Of a stretch of DNA of 64,000 nt, positions 1-11,077 are shown piece by piece. Position numbers and translations under genes: made by a program. Every line of letters starts with the position of its first letter. Position 1 is the stretch's first letter. Source of the DNA: Brachypodium distachyon (Eukaryota > Streptophyta > Magnoliopsida > Poales > Poaceae). The DNA lies in contig NC_016132.3 of assembly GCF_000005505.3 (NCBI RefSeq), positions 32,936,914-33,000,913 on the forward strand, in the 5' to 3' direction. The notes under the pieces are model-generated. The model was not told the origin of the DNA, did not search any database, and worked only from the letters and a program-made list of their open reading frames with translations.

Positions 1-2100
1 TCCGTTCCTTAAAAAATGACATATTAGATTTCATTAAGACAAGTCTTTGACCAGAATGGCATATTAGCTCCTGAAGCCATCTTCCCTTCCGCTGCCGTGG
101 CCCCTCTGCAGCAGCTGCCCTCTGCCTTAGAATTTTTAGATATTTTTTTAGTTCATCTCCAAGCAGGAGTGGAACCCTGTGCCGAACAAAATTTCTGGAT
201 CCTCTTTTCATATGTGGAGCGCGGATTTGAGAACTGGGAGCGGAGTCCACAGATTTCGTGGAGTGGAGAGTTGCCGAACGGACCCTTAGTCAAACATTTT
301 TAAGTGTTTTCTAAAATAATTTTTCACATTCTGACCAAGTTTATATAAGAAAATATCAATACCTTCGGAAACAATAACAGTAATTTGCTAGTACATGATA
401 AATATTTCTTAAACTATGACAAAAGTTACGTGATACATGGCATATATTTTGAGAAGGATGGAGTAATTTGCTCTCAAAAGAAAATGATATTGTAAGTTCT
501 AAATTCGTACCAGCACAAAGAATATTTTGCTAAATATTGAACGCGAACAACCCACGAGCGCATCCTCATACAGTAACTGTTTTACAAAAGCACCAGTGGC
601 AGCTCGAATCCGCAGGGAATCCAGCGTGACGTACACGCTCGCCCTAACCACACTAGCTTAATAATTAACAAAACAAATCAATGCATTGAGCTGGATCTTT
701 CCTAGTACATGGATTAAACTAAATCCAGCCGCGTGGTGGATCGCCATTTGCGAGGGGCGTACAAACTCTCCTGATAGGTGTGAGGTGCCAAGCGAGGACA
801 GCTCAGGGCGTACGTCATCGATCTGGCCTTTGTACGGTGCTCTACCAGACAAGACAAAACCTTGGATACACGTGTGCAGACCATACGGCAATCCTCAGTT
901 TTTTTTTAACTCGAGTAAACAAACAGAGTTTACCATTGCTTTCTTTTTCTATATACGTGACGTGATTAACCCATTTGCTTGCCGTTTGGCCTTTTGCAGG
1001 TCGCGAATCAAAGGGCTTGACTGCCCCAGTCCACCGCCGCGACCCGTTCTTCCTCGGCTGCTTTCCATTCATACAGACAGACAGCGCTGGCGCTGCCAAC
1101 CACCAGTTGGCCCTCTCGTCTGCGTCACTACTCCGTGTTTGCTTCCTTCTCTGCCTCAGTTGGTGCCGGTGCATGAACGTATGACGACTCTGCACGCTCG
1201 TGCCGCTAGCTCTGTGCTCCTTCACATTCATCTCTTGGTTTTGAACGCTTCCAGCTTTGCCCTTTGGCCCATCTGGACCGCGCTGCTGCCTGCAAAGCCG
1301 AAAGGGAAAGGCGGCTTTTCTTTGCATACACGTTGCACTATGTGGATTAACATCAATATATAATGGGACAAAGGCTACCAATGGCACGAGCGCTATTGTT
1401 ACCAGCCCCGTCGACTACACACTAAACTCGCTTAGTACTGATTTCGTCAGTTTTAAAATCCAGCAAATGCGACTACTACTTTGCTGATTTTTTTTCTTTC
1501 AATCCTAACAAAAGAAAATCCTTTTCAAGACTTTGAACTTCTCCCTGTGATTTTAATGGAGTTTACACACGGAAGGGAGTTCTAAATCATATATCGATTG
1601 TCTTGTGGTCACCAAGATATGCCGGTACATTTCAGCGTTTGGTATTGTGGTGGACTACATTAATCGTGTTCCACTAAGAAGCTCATACTTATGTTGATGT
1701 TTGGCTATTTTTTTTCGTATAAATCGCTGAAAGAATGAGAATAGGCGGAAAAAAGAATCTATATGTGTGGTAAGTGCAGATTTTTTTATTACTAGTTTTG
1801 TGCCCGTGCTTTGCTACGGAATCATCAAGAAAAGAAAATTTACAACCGAAGACAACATGATAGTCAGCTTATGAACTAATGCCAGTCTGATGATAGTTTT
1901 GCTGAATTTGAACTCTGAACCCAAACTCATGCACATTAGAGAGGAAATGCGGTAGTAAAGATTATGTAAGTGAGGATTATAACTTGAAATTTTAACTCAT
2001 GAGTTTGTACAATCTACTTGTCAGGAGTAACAAGAGAATGGCTAGAAAGAAGTGAATTCACGACCACCAACTCCAAACTTTATAAGCAGTAAGGATTATA
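1..2100. other. Intergenic DNA, no gene seen
   Basis: No open frame here has an exon-like structure or a recognisable product. The GC-rich part (about 960-1330) is open in several overlapping frames on both strands, which is typical of non-coding GC-rich DNA. Around 1794-1824 there is a motif ending in GCCCGTGCTTTGCTACGG, and a similar CTAG...GTGTTGCTACGG motif recurs at about 2972-3006. Such motifs occur at ends of plant DNA transposons, but no element could be bounded. Confidence 0.5.
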
Positions 2101-2102
2101 TA

Positions 2103-2341
2103 CTCCCTCCGTTGCTTAAATTAGGGCGTATATTGTTTTCTTTGACCGAGTCTTTGACCAAGATTTAGTCTAGTAATACATATTTTTTGTGAAATAAATT
2201 TGATACCATTGGATTCGTATTCAAACTACTTGTTTATGATTATGATTTATATCGCATAAGTCACACGTTGATGGAGTAATTTTTGGTCAAACGCTCGGTC
2301 AAAGGAAACAATATATGCCTTAATTTGAGGAACAGAGGGAG
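2103..2341. mobile_element. Stowaway MITE, 239 bp
   Basis: The element begins CTCCCTCCGTTGC and ends CAGAGGGAG, and is flanked by TA on both sides (2101-2102 and 2342-2343), the target duplication of Tc1/Mariner-type Stowaway elements. The inner arms are complementary (GCTTAAATTAGGGCGTATAT near the left end against ATATATGCCTTAATTTGAGG near the right). It has no coding capacity. Confidence 0.85.
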
Positions 2342-2502
2342 TAATACGGTTTTGCTATTTCTTAGGCGACCGAGAAATAACTATTTCTAAGTTGATGATA
2401 ACAATCTTTTGATTCAATCATTGAAATTCGTGTAAGATTAATGCAGCTCTGATGGATAAGAAAACCTTCATTGATGGCTACGATTGCCGACCGAGAAATA
2501 GA

Positions 2503-2749
2503 CACTCCCTATATAATACTTTCTCATTTTCACAAAAATGATGCCCACATATTTCGAGGTTTAACTTCAGTTAGACCAATAATATGAAGATTATGTGTTA
2601 TAAACTTTATACCATGGAAACTCTTCTCGAACACAAATCCAATGTCATAATTTCAGTAAAAAAAAGTAACCCACATATTATTAATCTAATTGTTGGTCAA
2701 AGTTAAACTTCGTAATGCATGCATGCCATTTTTTATAAAAACTAGGGAG
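2503..2749. mobile_element. Degenerate Stowaway MITE
   Basis: The sequence runs from ACTCCCTATATAATAC to ACTAGGGAGT. The inner text (about GTTTAACTTCAGTTAGACC and TTGGTCAAAGTTAAACTTCG) is inverted-complementary. It looks like the same family as the better-preserved copy at 52782-53018, and its ends are mutated. Confidence 0.6.
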
Positions 2750-2777
2750 TACTTTGTACATGATTAGTTAAGTTATA

Positions 2778-2847
2778 CTCCCTTCGATCCATAAAAAGTG
2801 TCGTCCATTTTGTACTAAGTTAGTACAAATTTATGGATCGGAGGGAG
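2778..2847. mobile_element. Short Stowaway MITE, 70 bp
   Basis: A nearly perfect foldback: CTCCCTTCGATCCATAAA at the left and TTTATGGATCGGAGGGAG at the right, flanked by TA. It is of the very short Stowaway type common near grass genes. Confidence 0.85.
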
Positions 2848-3446
2848 TAGTATACTATGCTGAATAAAATACGATCCAAGTTCTCAACGTCTATTTATGA
2901 AATAAGTTCATCGCGATATAATTTCGCAACTGCAAATCGGCACGTAACCAAATTATCTCGATGTTCTTATGGCTACTAGCACAATAATCATGTGTTGCTA
3001 CGGACTAAAAATTAGGTTGCATGTCTAAGGAAAATGTTGTGATCAATTATCTTAGATTACATATTTCATATTCATTCTCATTTCAATGATTTGTACCACG
3101 CCAATAAGTGGTGCAGTTATAAGAGTAAAGATAAATTGCTTTCTTCTCATTTGCTTTGACATCTGTGTGTGTGTACAAGATGCTAATTTTGTTCCATAAT
3201 AGGCGCTTTCCCATAAGAAAATACAAGCTCTTTTAATACGTTCATAAATATTTACCTTTGACATAGTTTCAAATTTCTTGCGATAAAGGTTTACTTTACT
3301 AACCTGCAGAGACCAAGCTTATCAAGGTTATGTTAAGATTAGAAAACTATCAAGTTTTGTCTAAAGATGGCAGAAAACTATAAGTCAAACTACATCATCA
3401 CATTTATTTGGCACTGCATGGCCTTTGGGAGGTTTTGTATACATTG

Positions 3447-3488
3447 ATTGAGATAGTCCCCCTTTCAAAAAAAAAAATTGAGATAGTC
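3447..3488 (+). repeat. Tiny A-tailed insert between 12-bp direct repeats
   Basis: The 12-mer attgagatagtc occurs at 3447-3458 and 3477-3488, separated by the 18-bp insert cccctttcaaaaaaaaaa. The A-run abuts the second repeat, as poly(A) abuts the target duplication after target-primed reverse transcription. It belongs to a recurrent pattern in this window. Confidence 0.7.
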
Positions 3489-3750
3489 AAATTATTTAAC
3501 GATTATTTAATCCTATAGACCCAGCAGCCTTCCCACCCAGAAGAATGTGGACCAGGCAGGACCTGTTCTGAAAAGAGACCTTTGACAAGGCGTAAACTGA
3601 AAGAACGTTCAATATGTTGAATTGAAAGCTGCAGCTGCCTCTGCAAACTTCAGCAATGACCCAAGTCTCTTTTCTTGGGCAACAAAATTCCCCAGCCATA
3701 TTCCCCTCCAAAATTTCCACATCCCTGGGTCCGCTCCAAGGTTTTGGTAC

Positions 3751-3758
3751 ATATATAA
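3751..3758 (+). promoter_or_regulatory. TATA box of the IQM gene
   Basis: ATATATAA precedes a candidate first, non-coding exon of about 3782-3940. That exon ends at the consensus donor CAG|GTGAGA, and its intron (3941-4608) ends TTGTGCAG just before the exon with the start codon. Transcript start and UTR limits are inferred. Confidence 0.55.
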
Positions 3759-3952
3759 GAGGGAGCAGTGACCTCCCACGAGGTGTACATCAACTGGCCA
3801 CAGCCGTATCCAGTTCTATTCTAAGTTTCTAACCAGATTCCAAAGATTTCTCACTGCTCTCCAGACGTCCTTCTGCGGTTCCTGCCCTGCTCGGGAGAAG
3901 ACTCCATTCTTTCTGCCGTTGCTGCTCCAAAGACCACCAGGTGAGAATCATA

Positions 3953-4014
3953 CTCCCTCCACCAGGTGACAACTTTGTACTAAATCTGAGAGGAGTAATT
4001 CCGGCCGGAGGGAG
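3953..4014. mobile_element. 62-bp Stowaway-type MITE in the IQM leader intron
   Basis: CTCCCTCCACC at the left and CCGGAGGGAG at the right, with TA on each side (3951-3952, 4015-4016). It starts about 10 bases after the predicted donor of the 5'UTR intron, so it sits almost on the splice site. Confidence 0.65.
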
Positions 4015-4206
4015 TAGAGTTCTTGGTTGAATTGATTGGAATTTGATCGAGTCTTGTTCTTGGGCTATGTTTCTTGCTGGGGATTGGAGTAGGTCCATGA
4101 GGTGCTATATGCAGAGTAATTTTCTCAGAATGTGATCCTTGAAGCTGTTATGACATTTGAAAGCCACTAGGCTTGTATTTTTTCTGCTAGGCGTTTATAT
4201 CAGAAT

Positions 4207-4255
4207 TCATAATTTCATCCCGTTCTCAAAACAAAAAAGGAAAATCATAATTTCA
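4207..4255 (+). repeat. A-rich insert between 11-bp direct repeats
   Basis: The 11-mer tcataatttca is present at 4207-4217 and 4245-4255 around a 27-bp insert with a pyrimidine-rich start (tcccgttctc) and an A-rich end. It lies inside the IQM 5'UTR intron and matches the window-wide micro-insertion pattern. Confidence 0.65.
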
Positions 4256-4622
4256 GCTGCTACATGGTTGCCCGCCTGCCTGTTGCTTAATCTCCATCTA
4301 TCCTCTGTTTCAAGTTCTTCGGGTTTCTCTCTCTCTTTCTCTCTCTCTCAAGATGGGTTCAAGAGCGCAAGATATATCGTGCTCAGTTTTAGTAGGTCAC
4401 ATTTTCAATTTCTTGGATGCTGTGGTGCCATTTGTAGAATTCCAGAAAGTCCGGAGTCATTTCTGCCGGCTGCTTGCTTGCTGTTCTTCTCTTCTCACTG
4501 ACTTTTGACCATGTCAGGAGAACAGAATTGTTCTTTTCCTTCCTCTTGCAAGTTGACTAAAATCACTGTTTCACCTGAAATTTAATTTTGCCTCTCTAAA
4601 TTGTGCAGAGAAGGTTCAGTTT

Positions 4623-7237
4623 ATGGGATTGTATCGCCGTGCATGGTCTGAAGTTCTTGGCACGGAGATCTCCAGTCCGAGGTCACAAGAAATCAGCATG
4701 GTGAACAAAGTCCCTTCCCCTCGGTATGAACAGGAGAAGAAGATGACACTAAAAACACAAGGCCATGAACATGATTTCTCCAAGGGCAAACTTATGCATT
4801 CACTGAGCTTCAAACAATGGCAAGGAGGAGAGGAAGCCACAAGTCCAGTGCACCATAAGAGCAAACCCAGTCGGATAAACGTCGTAGATGACCGGAGAAA
4901 ATCTGATCTCTTCTTGGCATCGAGCCCCAAAGTTTCCTCCAGCCCCAAATGTGAGCTTGATGCTGCAGCCGTTAAGCTTCAGAAGGTTTACAAGAGCTAC
5001 AGAACGAGACGGAACCTCGCCGATTGTGCAGTCGTTGTTGAGGAACTATGGTACGTGTCAGTTTCTTAAATTTGGGGGCATTGGAACAGTTAACCTTGGT
5101 GTTCGAAATTTCAGAATTAAATTTTTGATTCTTATTGCATTTGCAGGTGGAAAGCACTAGACTTTGCATCACTGAAGCACAGCTCAATATCCTTCTTCAA
5201 CGGCGAAAAGCCTGAAACCGCGGCATCACGGTGGGCGAGGGCAAGGACAAGAGCGGCCAAGGTGATTAACAGTTGTCAAGTCGTCAAAGTTCCCCTTGTG
5301 ATGCTTTGTTTTTTCATCGAAATTGCAGCTGTATGACGAGATTTCCTTTGATGGTTTAGGTTGGCAAAGGGTTATTGAAGAGCGGGAAGGCTCAGAAGCT
5401 GGCATTGCAGCACTGGCTCGAAGCTGTAAGTCACATGCTACATAATTCTAGCACTAAACTAAGCTCCTATAGTAGTCTCCTAGTGAGATTGTTACAAGTT
5501 GTTTACTAATGTTGCCGTTTCATGTGTTTGGACAGATTGATCCGAGGCATCGATATGGACACAATTTACACATTTATTATGATGTCTGGTCCAGGAGTGA
5601 GAGTACAGAACCATTCTTTTACTGGTAAGTACTGAAAATTAGCTTATCATAACTATTATATAGGCTTTTGATTTGTGCCAGTTTAAGATCTTAGGACTAA
5701 CAATGTGGTAAATTTTTAACATAATGAACAGGTTAGATATTGGGGAGGGCAAAGAAATAAATCTCGAGAAGTGCCCCAGGAGTAAACTCCAAAGCCAGTG
5801 CATCAAGTACCTTGGACCAGTATGTGCCTCAATCTTAACACATGACAAAAGAAATACTAAGAACTAAGCTAAATAATTGAAAACATACATCTGACCATCC
5901 GTTCTGCTTATCTTTTTCTGAATTATAGCAAGAGAGGCAGCAGTATGAAGTGGTTGTGGAGAGTGGCAAACTTGCATTCAAACAAACTGGGGTTCTTGTG
6001 CACAGTTCGGATGATTCAAAGTGGATTTTTGTCCTCAGCACCACCAAGGCGTTCTATGTTGGCCAGGTAAATTCATTTCTTATATTTACCAGTTTTTAAT
6101 GTATAGTACGTGTCACCTACAACCATAAATACGCGGATGAACGCGATGCATGGTCAAAGTCTCAAAGATACAATTCTCTGCATTGGTTCTGAAGTTTTCT
6201 TGCTCCGGCTTTGACCCTCTGCAGAAGAAGAAAGGATCGTTTCAACACTCTAGTTTCCTGTCTGGTGGAGCAATAACGTCTGCAGGAAGATTGGTGGTCA
6301 AAGACGGAATTCTGAAGGTATGTTCATATGAAGAACAAAAATCTTGATTTACAACAACTCAATAGACAATGCCAATTTCAGATTAGCAAAAGTTATCAAA
6401 TAGTACTACTCCAGTATAACTGATGGTGTCCTGTTTCTTCAGGCAATATGGCCGTACAGTGGTCACTACCTTCCAACGGAAGAGAACTTCAGAGAGTTCA
6501 TTCGCTACCTTCAGGAGAACGGCGTCGACCTCACCGATGTCAAGGTAAATGAGAGAACTTTTCACATTTGCATGTCAGTAGCAAGAGAGTACTACTATCA
6601 CTACCACTACAAAAGATCATCAGAACAGTAATTAATGACATGCGAATTAATTCTGTAATTTTTGTTTCAGACATCTCCGGTAGACAGAGATGACGAGTAC
6701 CCCTTGCTGAGCAAACCTGTCACCCAGCCTGAACAAGCCGAGAACAAAAATGCAGCCGCGGCTACTGAAGATCAAACTGAGACCGAGCACGACGACGTTC
6801 TCGCCGGCGACACGGATCACGGAATGACCGACTACGGTGACATGAGCGAGGGCGAGGAAGACGAAAGCACTTCAGTTAACTCCCGCATCACTGACACCGA
6901 AGAAGAAGAAACGAACAAGAAATATTCAGAGCAGAGACCACCCGTGGCTGCAGGCTCCGGCCACAGCAAGAACCACGAGACTTGCCGATGGTCGACGGGC
7001 ACGGGCCCCCGGATCCGGTGCGTGCGCGATTACCCGCAGGACCTCCAGTCCAGGGCGCTCGAGCACGTCAACCTCTCGCCGAGGCTCGCCGGATCGCCGT
7101 CGAGGAAGAGGGACCCGGTGCCGTCGCCGCGGCCCAGCCCAGAGATGATTCTGTCGCCGAGCCTTGCCTCCGTGGGATTCCAGCCTCGGACGGTGTCCCT
7201 CACGCTCCCGGACTTCAAGAGGAGCAGATTGCAGTGA
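4623..7237 (+). CDS. IQM: IQ-motif calmodulin-binding protein, IQM family
   Basis: Coding exons: 4623-5050, 5147-5261, 5360-5425, 5536-5624, 5732-5819, 5929-6066, 6225-6317, 6443-6544 and 6671-7237. All introns are GT-AG and the joined frame gives 561 aa. An IQ-like motif ([13 protein letters not shown], about residues 120-132) is followed by the conserved IQM core from [16 protein letters not shown], with [20 protein letters not shown] and [20 protein letters not shown]. The acidic and Ser/Pro-rich C-terminus is encoded by the long last exon. IQM proteins are plant calmodulin binders implicated in stress and hormone responses; the specific partner here is unknown. The start is the first ATG after the leader-intron acceptor. 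Length fits the family (about 500-650 aa). No frame break is seen, so the gene appears intact; which IQM paralogue it is cannot be settled by eye. Confidence 0.9.
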
Positions 7238-8072
7238 ACAATTTTGTTGATTTGTTTGTTTGTTTGTTTTAGAAGGTCAGGGGAATTCAGCACCACAACT
7301 GGTCGATTTTTTCTGATAGGCCAGTGAGTTTTATCCAGCTAGGTTATGGCTGATTATTTGATTTTTTTATCCGGTGTGTTGTGCACCCGATGTAACATTT
7401 TGGCACTTGTGTAGACATTTTCATGTATTCTTTTATAAATTTTTACTTGTATTATGTTTCCTTTCATTTCAGGTGTACAAAATGAGAAAATGTACACATA
7501 GTTTGTTTGAGAAGAGAAGGAAAAGAAAAGCTCAAAAAGAAAACCTACTGTATTTCGCTCTAAAAAAACATGTGCCTTCGATGTTGCAGATGTTTCGGGA
7601 CAGACGGTCGGCATTCAAGATGTCAATTGAGTGGGTCTTGGCCGTCACGAATAAGGAGGCCTTGGGCCCTCTATGATGAAAAATGAAAAAAAAAACATCA
7701 ACGGTTGTACTCAATTTGCCTCCTCCAATTTTGAGCTTCTTCTACTTGCCACCTCCATACTTAAATCGTGGCTACGTTCCTATGCGAAGGTATCCATGAA
7801 ACGTAAATTATGTCTATGTCCAAACCAAAGATAGCCGGATATTCATGAAGACCCATATTTTTCATTTAATTAAATAATTCATAGTGTTAACCGTCCATGT
7901 CGGCTCAACGACTTCGTGCTTACCCGTCGACGAGAACTCATGGAGAAAAAAAAAAATCTTTTTTCATACCTACCCTCCGTGATCGTAATGTCCTTGAATA
8001 TCCCGTTGCGTGGTGTCTATTGCCTTCTTGTACAGTACGAACGTCCCATGGATTGCTATTATAATGAGAAAT
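7238..8072. other. IQM 3'UTR and intergenic DNA
   Basis: A (GTTT)n microsatellite at about 7249-7269 lies just after the IQM stop. A short palindrome, gtgtacaaaa...atgtacac, occurs near 7472-7497. No convincing gene is present; open frames at 7354-7714 are AT-rich and overlap on both strands. Confidence 0.5.
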
Positions 8073-8187
8073 ACTCGGATCCATAATGGGTGTCTCAACA
8101 TTTGTACGAACTATACAAAGTTTTTTTTTAGAACTAACTATACAAAGTTATGCTAAGTCTGAGACACTTATTATGAATCGGAGGAAG
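8073..8187. mobile_element. Stowaway MITE carrying a micro-insertion
   Basis: The left arm (CGGATCCATAATGGGTGTCTC) and right arm (GAGACACTTATTATGAATCGG) are complementary and the ends are decayed CTCCCTCC-type termini. The centre holds a 14-bp duplication, aactatacaaagtt, at 8109-8122 and 8136-8149 around tttttttagaact. On the minus strand this insert is agttctaaaaaaa, so the A-run again abuts a duplication. Confidence 0.65.
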
Positions 8188-8296
8188 TACTAAAATGGGA
8201 TGGCCTCCCACCCCACTTTGATAACGTAGTCTTTTGGATTTGGTAAACAAAATTTGAGCATTGCTAATTAATGTTCCTGATTTGATGGGCATGACC

Positions 8297-8333
8297 AGAT
8301 GAGCAATCACTCTTTTTTTGAACAAGATGAGCA
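8297..8333 (-). repeat. A-tract insert between 9-bp direct repeats
   Basis: The 9-mer agatgagca at 8297-8305 and 8325-8333 flanks a 19-bp insert with seven T, read on the minus strand as TGTTCAAAAAAAGAGTGAT. The A-run is internal rather than terminal, so this is a weaker member of the set. Confidence 0.5.
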
Positions 8334-9269
8334 TCGTGGGGCGGATCAGTGAGTGGGGTCCCAGGCCCCAGTCAATTCTTGTGTACTGTAATTCATCGCG
8401 GATGTTTATGAGGTTTGGTTTACTGAGGAGTGCCCCCAGTCATCCGCCCCATTCGTGCGCTTCTTCCTCAGTGCGGCCACTGGTCTTTTTCTTTTGTCCG
8501 GTGGACGGGGCACGGGCCGAGGCTGAGCAAATGAGCTCGTAACGGGCTGCCGCTCGGCAAACCTGTTTGTGCGGCCTCTCGTTCACCGGGTTGTAGGCCT
8601 TAGGCGTGGGGTAGGACTTATTATGGCCCATGTTCATTTTCTAGCTATCCCCAGCCCACATCGTTCAGCTGCTCTGTTCTTTCTGTTTGGCCCTCCTCCA
8701 TCTGCTAAAAAACAAAATTGGCAGCCAGATAGACGATCCTTCCTGTGTAAGAAAACAAAGCATTTCTTGAAACCGTATGCGCCGACGTTAAGGTTTGAAC
8801 TTCTGTAACTGGTAACAGCTGATGCTGCTCAGCTACTTGTGACCTTTCGATTGCTTCTGACTTGCAACTGTGCGGTTGTGCTCCCATTGTCAAAAAAAAA
8901 ACTACTAGCGAAACTCATCAACACCTTTTCAAAATATCGCCTGGATTAATGAATAAGTGAACGAAAGATTAGAGTAGAAGAGAACAACTAACACACTGAG
9001 GGGAGTACAAATCTACAATATGTAACATACTTTTCATTCCCAGCAAAGCAACCTGCTACGTTTTTTTCTTCTGAGGAAAAGTAACACCTACTACAAAAAA
9101 CTGCTCCGCCAAACAGATGATGCCACTCCAGCCATGGGCCACTATGTTCTCTTTTCGCGAACACACATGGGCAGCATGGCCCATTAGAGTTGAGCAAGAC
9201 GTGAAGATTTCCACACGTGAAAACTAATAAATGACTTCGCATCCTTCTGGATGTCTGCATTACTGCATT

Positions 9270-9351
9270 TCAATTCCTTCCTATTGATTCTCAAAAAAGG
9301 AAAAATCAATTCCTTCCTATACACTGAAAAAATAAATCAATTCCTTCCTAT
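9270..9351 (+). repeat. Triple 15-bp direct repeat separated by two A-rich inserts
   Basis: The 15-mer tcaattccttcctat occurs at 9270-9284, 9306-9320 and 9337-9351. The spacers are a 21-bp one starting tgattctcaaaaaagg and a 16-bp one, acactgaaaaaataaa; both end in A next to the following repeat. Two successive insertions at the same target would produce this pattern. Confidence 0.7.
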
Positions 9352-9453
9352 AATTAAATTGAAGACTAGATATGATATCCTTAACGAAAATGACGCCGCG
9401 ATTAATGTGATAATCAAACACGCTTCCAAACCAAGAGTCTGTGCGCTCGCGAT

Positions 9454-9460
9454 TATAAAT
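9454..9460 (+). promoter_or_regulatory. TATA box of the germin-like gene
   Basis: TATAAAT lies about 150 bases before the start codon at 9605, in a sensible position for a transcript starting near 9485. The leader has no intron signal. Confidence 0.6.
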
Positions 9461-9604
9461 AGAAGGCCTGGGTGTACTAGTCAGACAGTTCCACAAGAAG
9501 TCTCCATTGTACATTCACACAGCGCCACCACGGCACTGCACTACCCATATCCGAGTCCATTATAAGTCCTAGCACATTGCTGAGAAGAGTAGAGTAGACT
9601 GGCC

Positions 9605-10360
9605 ATGGCTGCCAAGATGCTGCTCGTCGTGGCCACTCTCATCGCTCTCGTCGCCAGCCTCAGCCATGTCCACGCTTTCGACCCCAGCCCTCTCCAAGAC
9701 TTCTGCGTCGCCGACCCCACGTCCAAAGGTAAGCAAGCAAAGACCCCGTTCCTGCAAACATAAGTCTCTTTTTTTAGGAAACACAGTACAGACGCGTACA
9801 CTCGTCCTTGCACGTCCTTGCACGCAGTGCGGGTGAACGGGGTGGCGTGCAAGGGCCCAGCGGCGGTGGTGCCGGAGGACTTCTTCTTCGCGGGCGTGGA
9901 CAAGCCGGGCGGCACGGAGAGCAAGCGCTACGGGTTCACGGCGAAGGCCGTCCCGATCCCGGGCCTGAACACGCTGGGCGCGTCGCACGCGCGCGTGGAC
10001 GTGCCCCGGGGCGCCGTGTTCCCGCCGCACATCCACCCGAGGGCGTCGGAGACGGCCGTGGTGCTGGAAGGCTCCGTCTACTTCGGCTTCGTCTCCTCCT
10101 ACCCGGACAACAAGCTCTTCGCCAAGGTGCTCCGCAAGGGCGACGTCTTCGCCGTGCCCCAGGGCCTCGTGCACTTCCTCTACAACAACGGCACCGCCCC
10201 CGCCGCGCTCTACGCCACGCTCAGCAGCCAGAACCCAGGGCTCGTGCTCCTCGCCGACGCGCTCTTCGCCGGCGCGCTCCCCGACGATCTGCTGGCCAAG
10301 ACTTTGCTGACGGATGATGCCACCATCGAGAAGATCCGGGCAAAGTTCCGCCCTTCTTGA
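9605..10360 (+). CDS. GLP: Germin-like protein (cupin), secreted
   Basis: Exons 9605-9728 and 9828-10360 join in phase to 218 aa, a normal germin-like length. Residues 1-24 form a hydrophobic signal peptide ending HVHA. The mature part starts FDPSPLQDFCVAD, and the two conserved Cys (DFC and VACK) can form the N-terminal disulfide. The germin box with PGLNTLG is followed by metal ligands in HIHPRASE (two His and a Glu) and the fourth ligand in GLVHFLYN, with a KGD loop before it. Germin-like proteins are hexameric Mn-binding cell-wall proteins with oxalate oxidase, superoxide dismutase or other activities depending on subfamily; the activity here cannot be told from sequence. The second exon is very GC-rich, as in many grass genes. 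The start is the first ATG and gives the signal peptide. Confidence 0.93.
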
Positions 10361-10377
10361 TTTGGTTGCCGACGTTT

Positions 10378-10594
10378 AATGCTTGTTTTTGTGGAACAAA
10401 TTATTTTTTCCTGCTTGTGAAAATAATTTGTGATCGTTTCTTAATTTGCAATAAAACCCCGCAATGAATTACTGTACAGGAAACATTTGGGAATTAATGC
10501 TTGCTTCTGAAAATCATTTAATCTTTTCCTGCTTGTGACAATACTTTGTGAACGTTTATTAATTTTCCAATAAACATCTGCAATGAATTACCGA
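10378..10594 (+). repeat. Tandem duplication of the germin-like 3'UTR
   Basis: Two diverged copies with a period of about 118 bp start at 10378 and 10496. Each includes AATGCTTG..., TTTTCCTGCTTGTGA, an AATAAA poly(A) signal (10450-10455 and 10569-10574) and GCAATGAATTAC. The end of the second copy is interrupted by the hAT element and resumes after it as ATTACCGTAC at 11070. Confidence 0.8.
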
Positions 10595-11069
10595 CGGGGG
10601 CGGGCCCAGGATTTTGACATTGGGTATTCAAAATTGTTTTGAAAATTCGCCAGACAAAGTTGCAACTTGTGTATTTGATTGAGTGATCGCCTAGTCATTA
10701 AACTATTGTGCACAGCATAGTGCGTGTGAGGAGTAGAGCAGATGAGGAACAGTCGCTAAGTTTTTGAATTTAGGGACATGTCCGTCTAGAGATTTAGAAG
10801 AAAGCGAGGAAGCATTAGGTGCAGACATCAATCGAGGTCATATGAGACTACGAGTATCGAGTAGATGATTTGGTTCAGGAATTGAAATTCCTACTTACGC
10901 TGGTGCCATTGTGCCAAATCGGAGGAGGTGGGAGAGAGATGGACGGTGCAATTTTTTTAGCCAATGCTTGAATACGCTTGAGTTTCTAACCAAAATCTTT
11001 GTTACATACATATAATTGATGTTTTGCAAATCTTAGTGGGTATTCAAAATAGTGCTGGGCCCGCCCATG
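10595..11069. mobile_element. Non-autonomous hAT element, 475 bp
   Basis: The termini are inverted: GGGGGCGGGCCCAGGA at the left and TGCTGGGCCCGCCCATG at the right. Next to each is a copy of TGGGTATTCAAAAT in inverted or direct context. The flanks attaccga (10587-10594) and attaccgt (11070-11077) form an 8-bp target duplication with one mismatch, as expected for hAT. There is no transposase frame. It is inserted in the second 3'UTR copy of the germin-like gene. Confidence 0.75.
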
Positions 11070-11077
11070 ATTACCGT

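Noticed and set aside
9569..10174. 201-codon minus-strand frame over the germin-like gene
   Set aside because: GC-rich third positions keep the antisense frame open; the sense strand encodes a complete germin-like protein.
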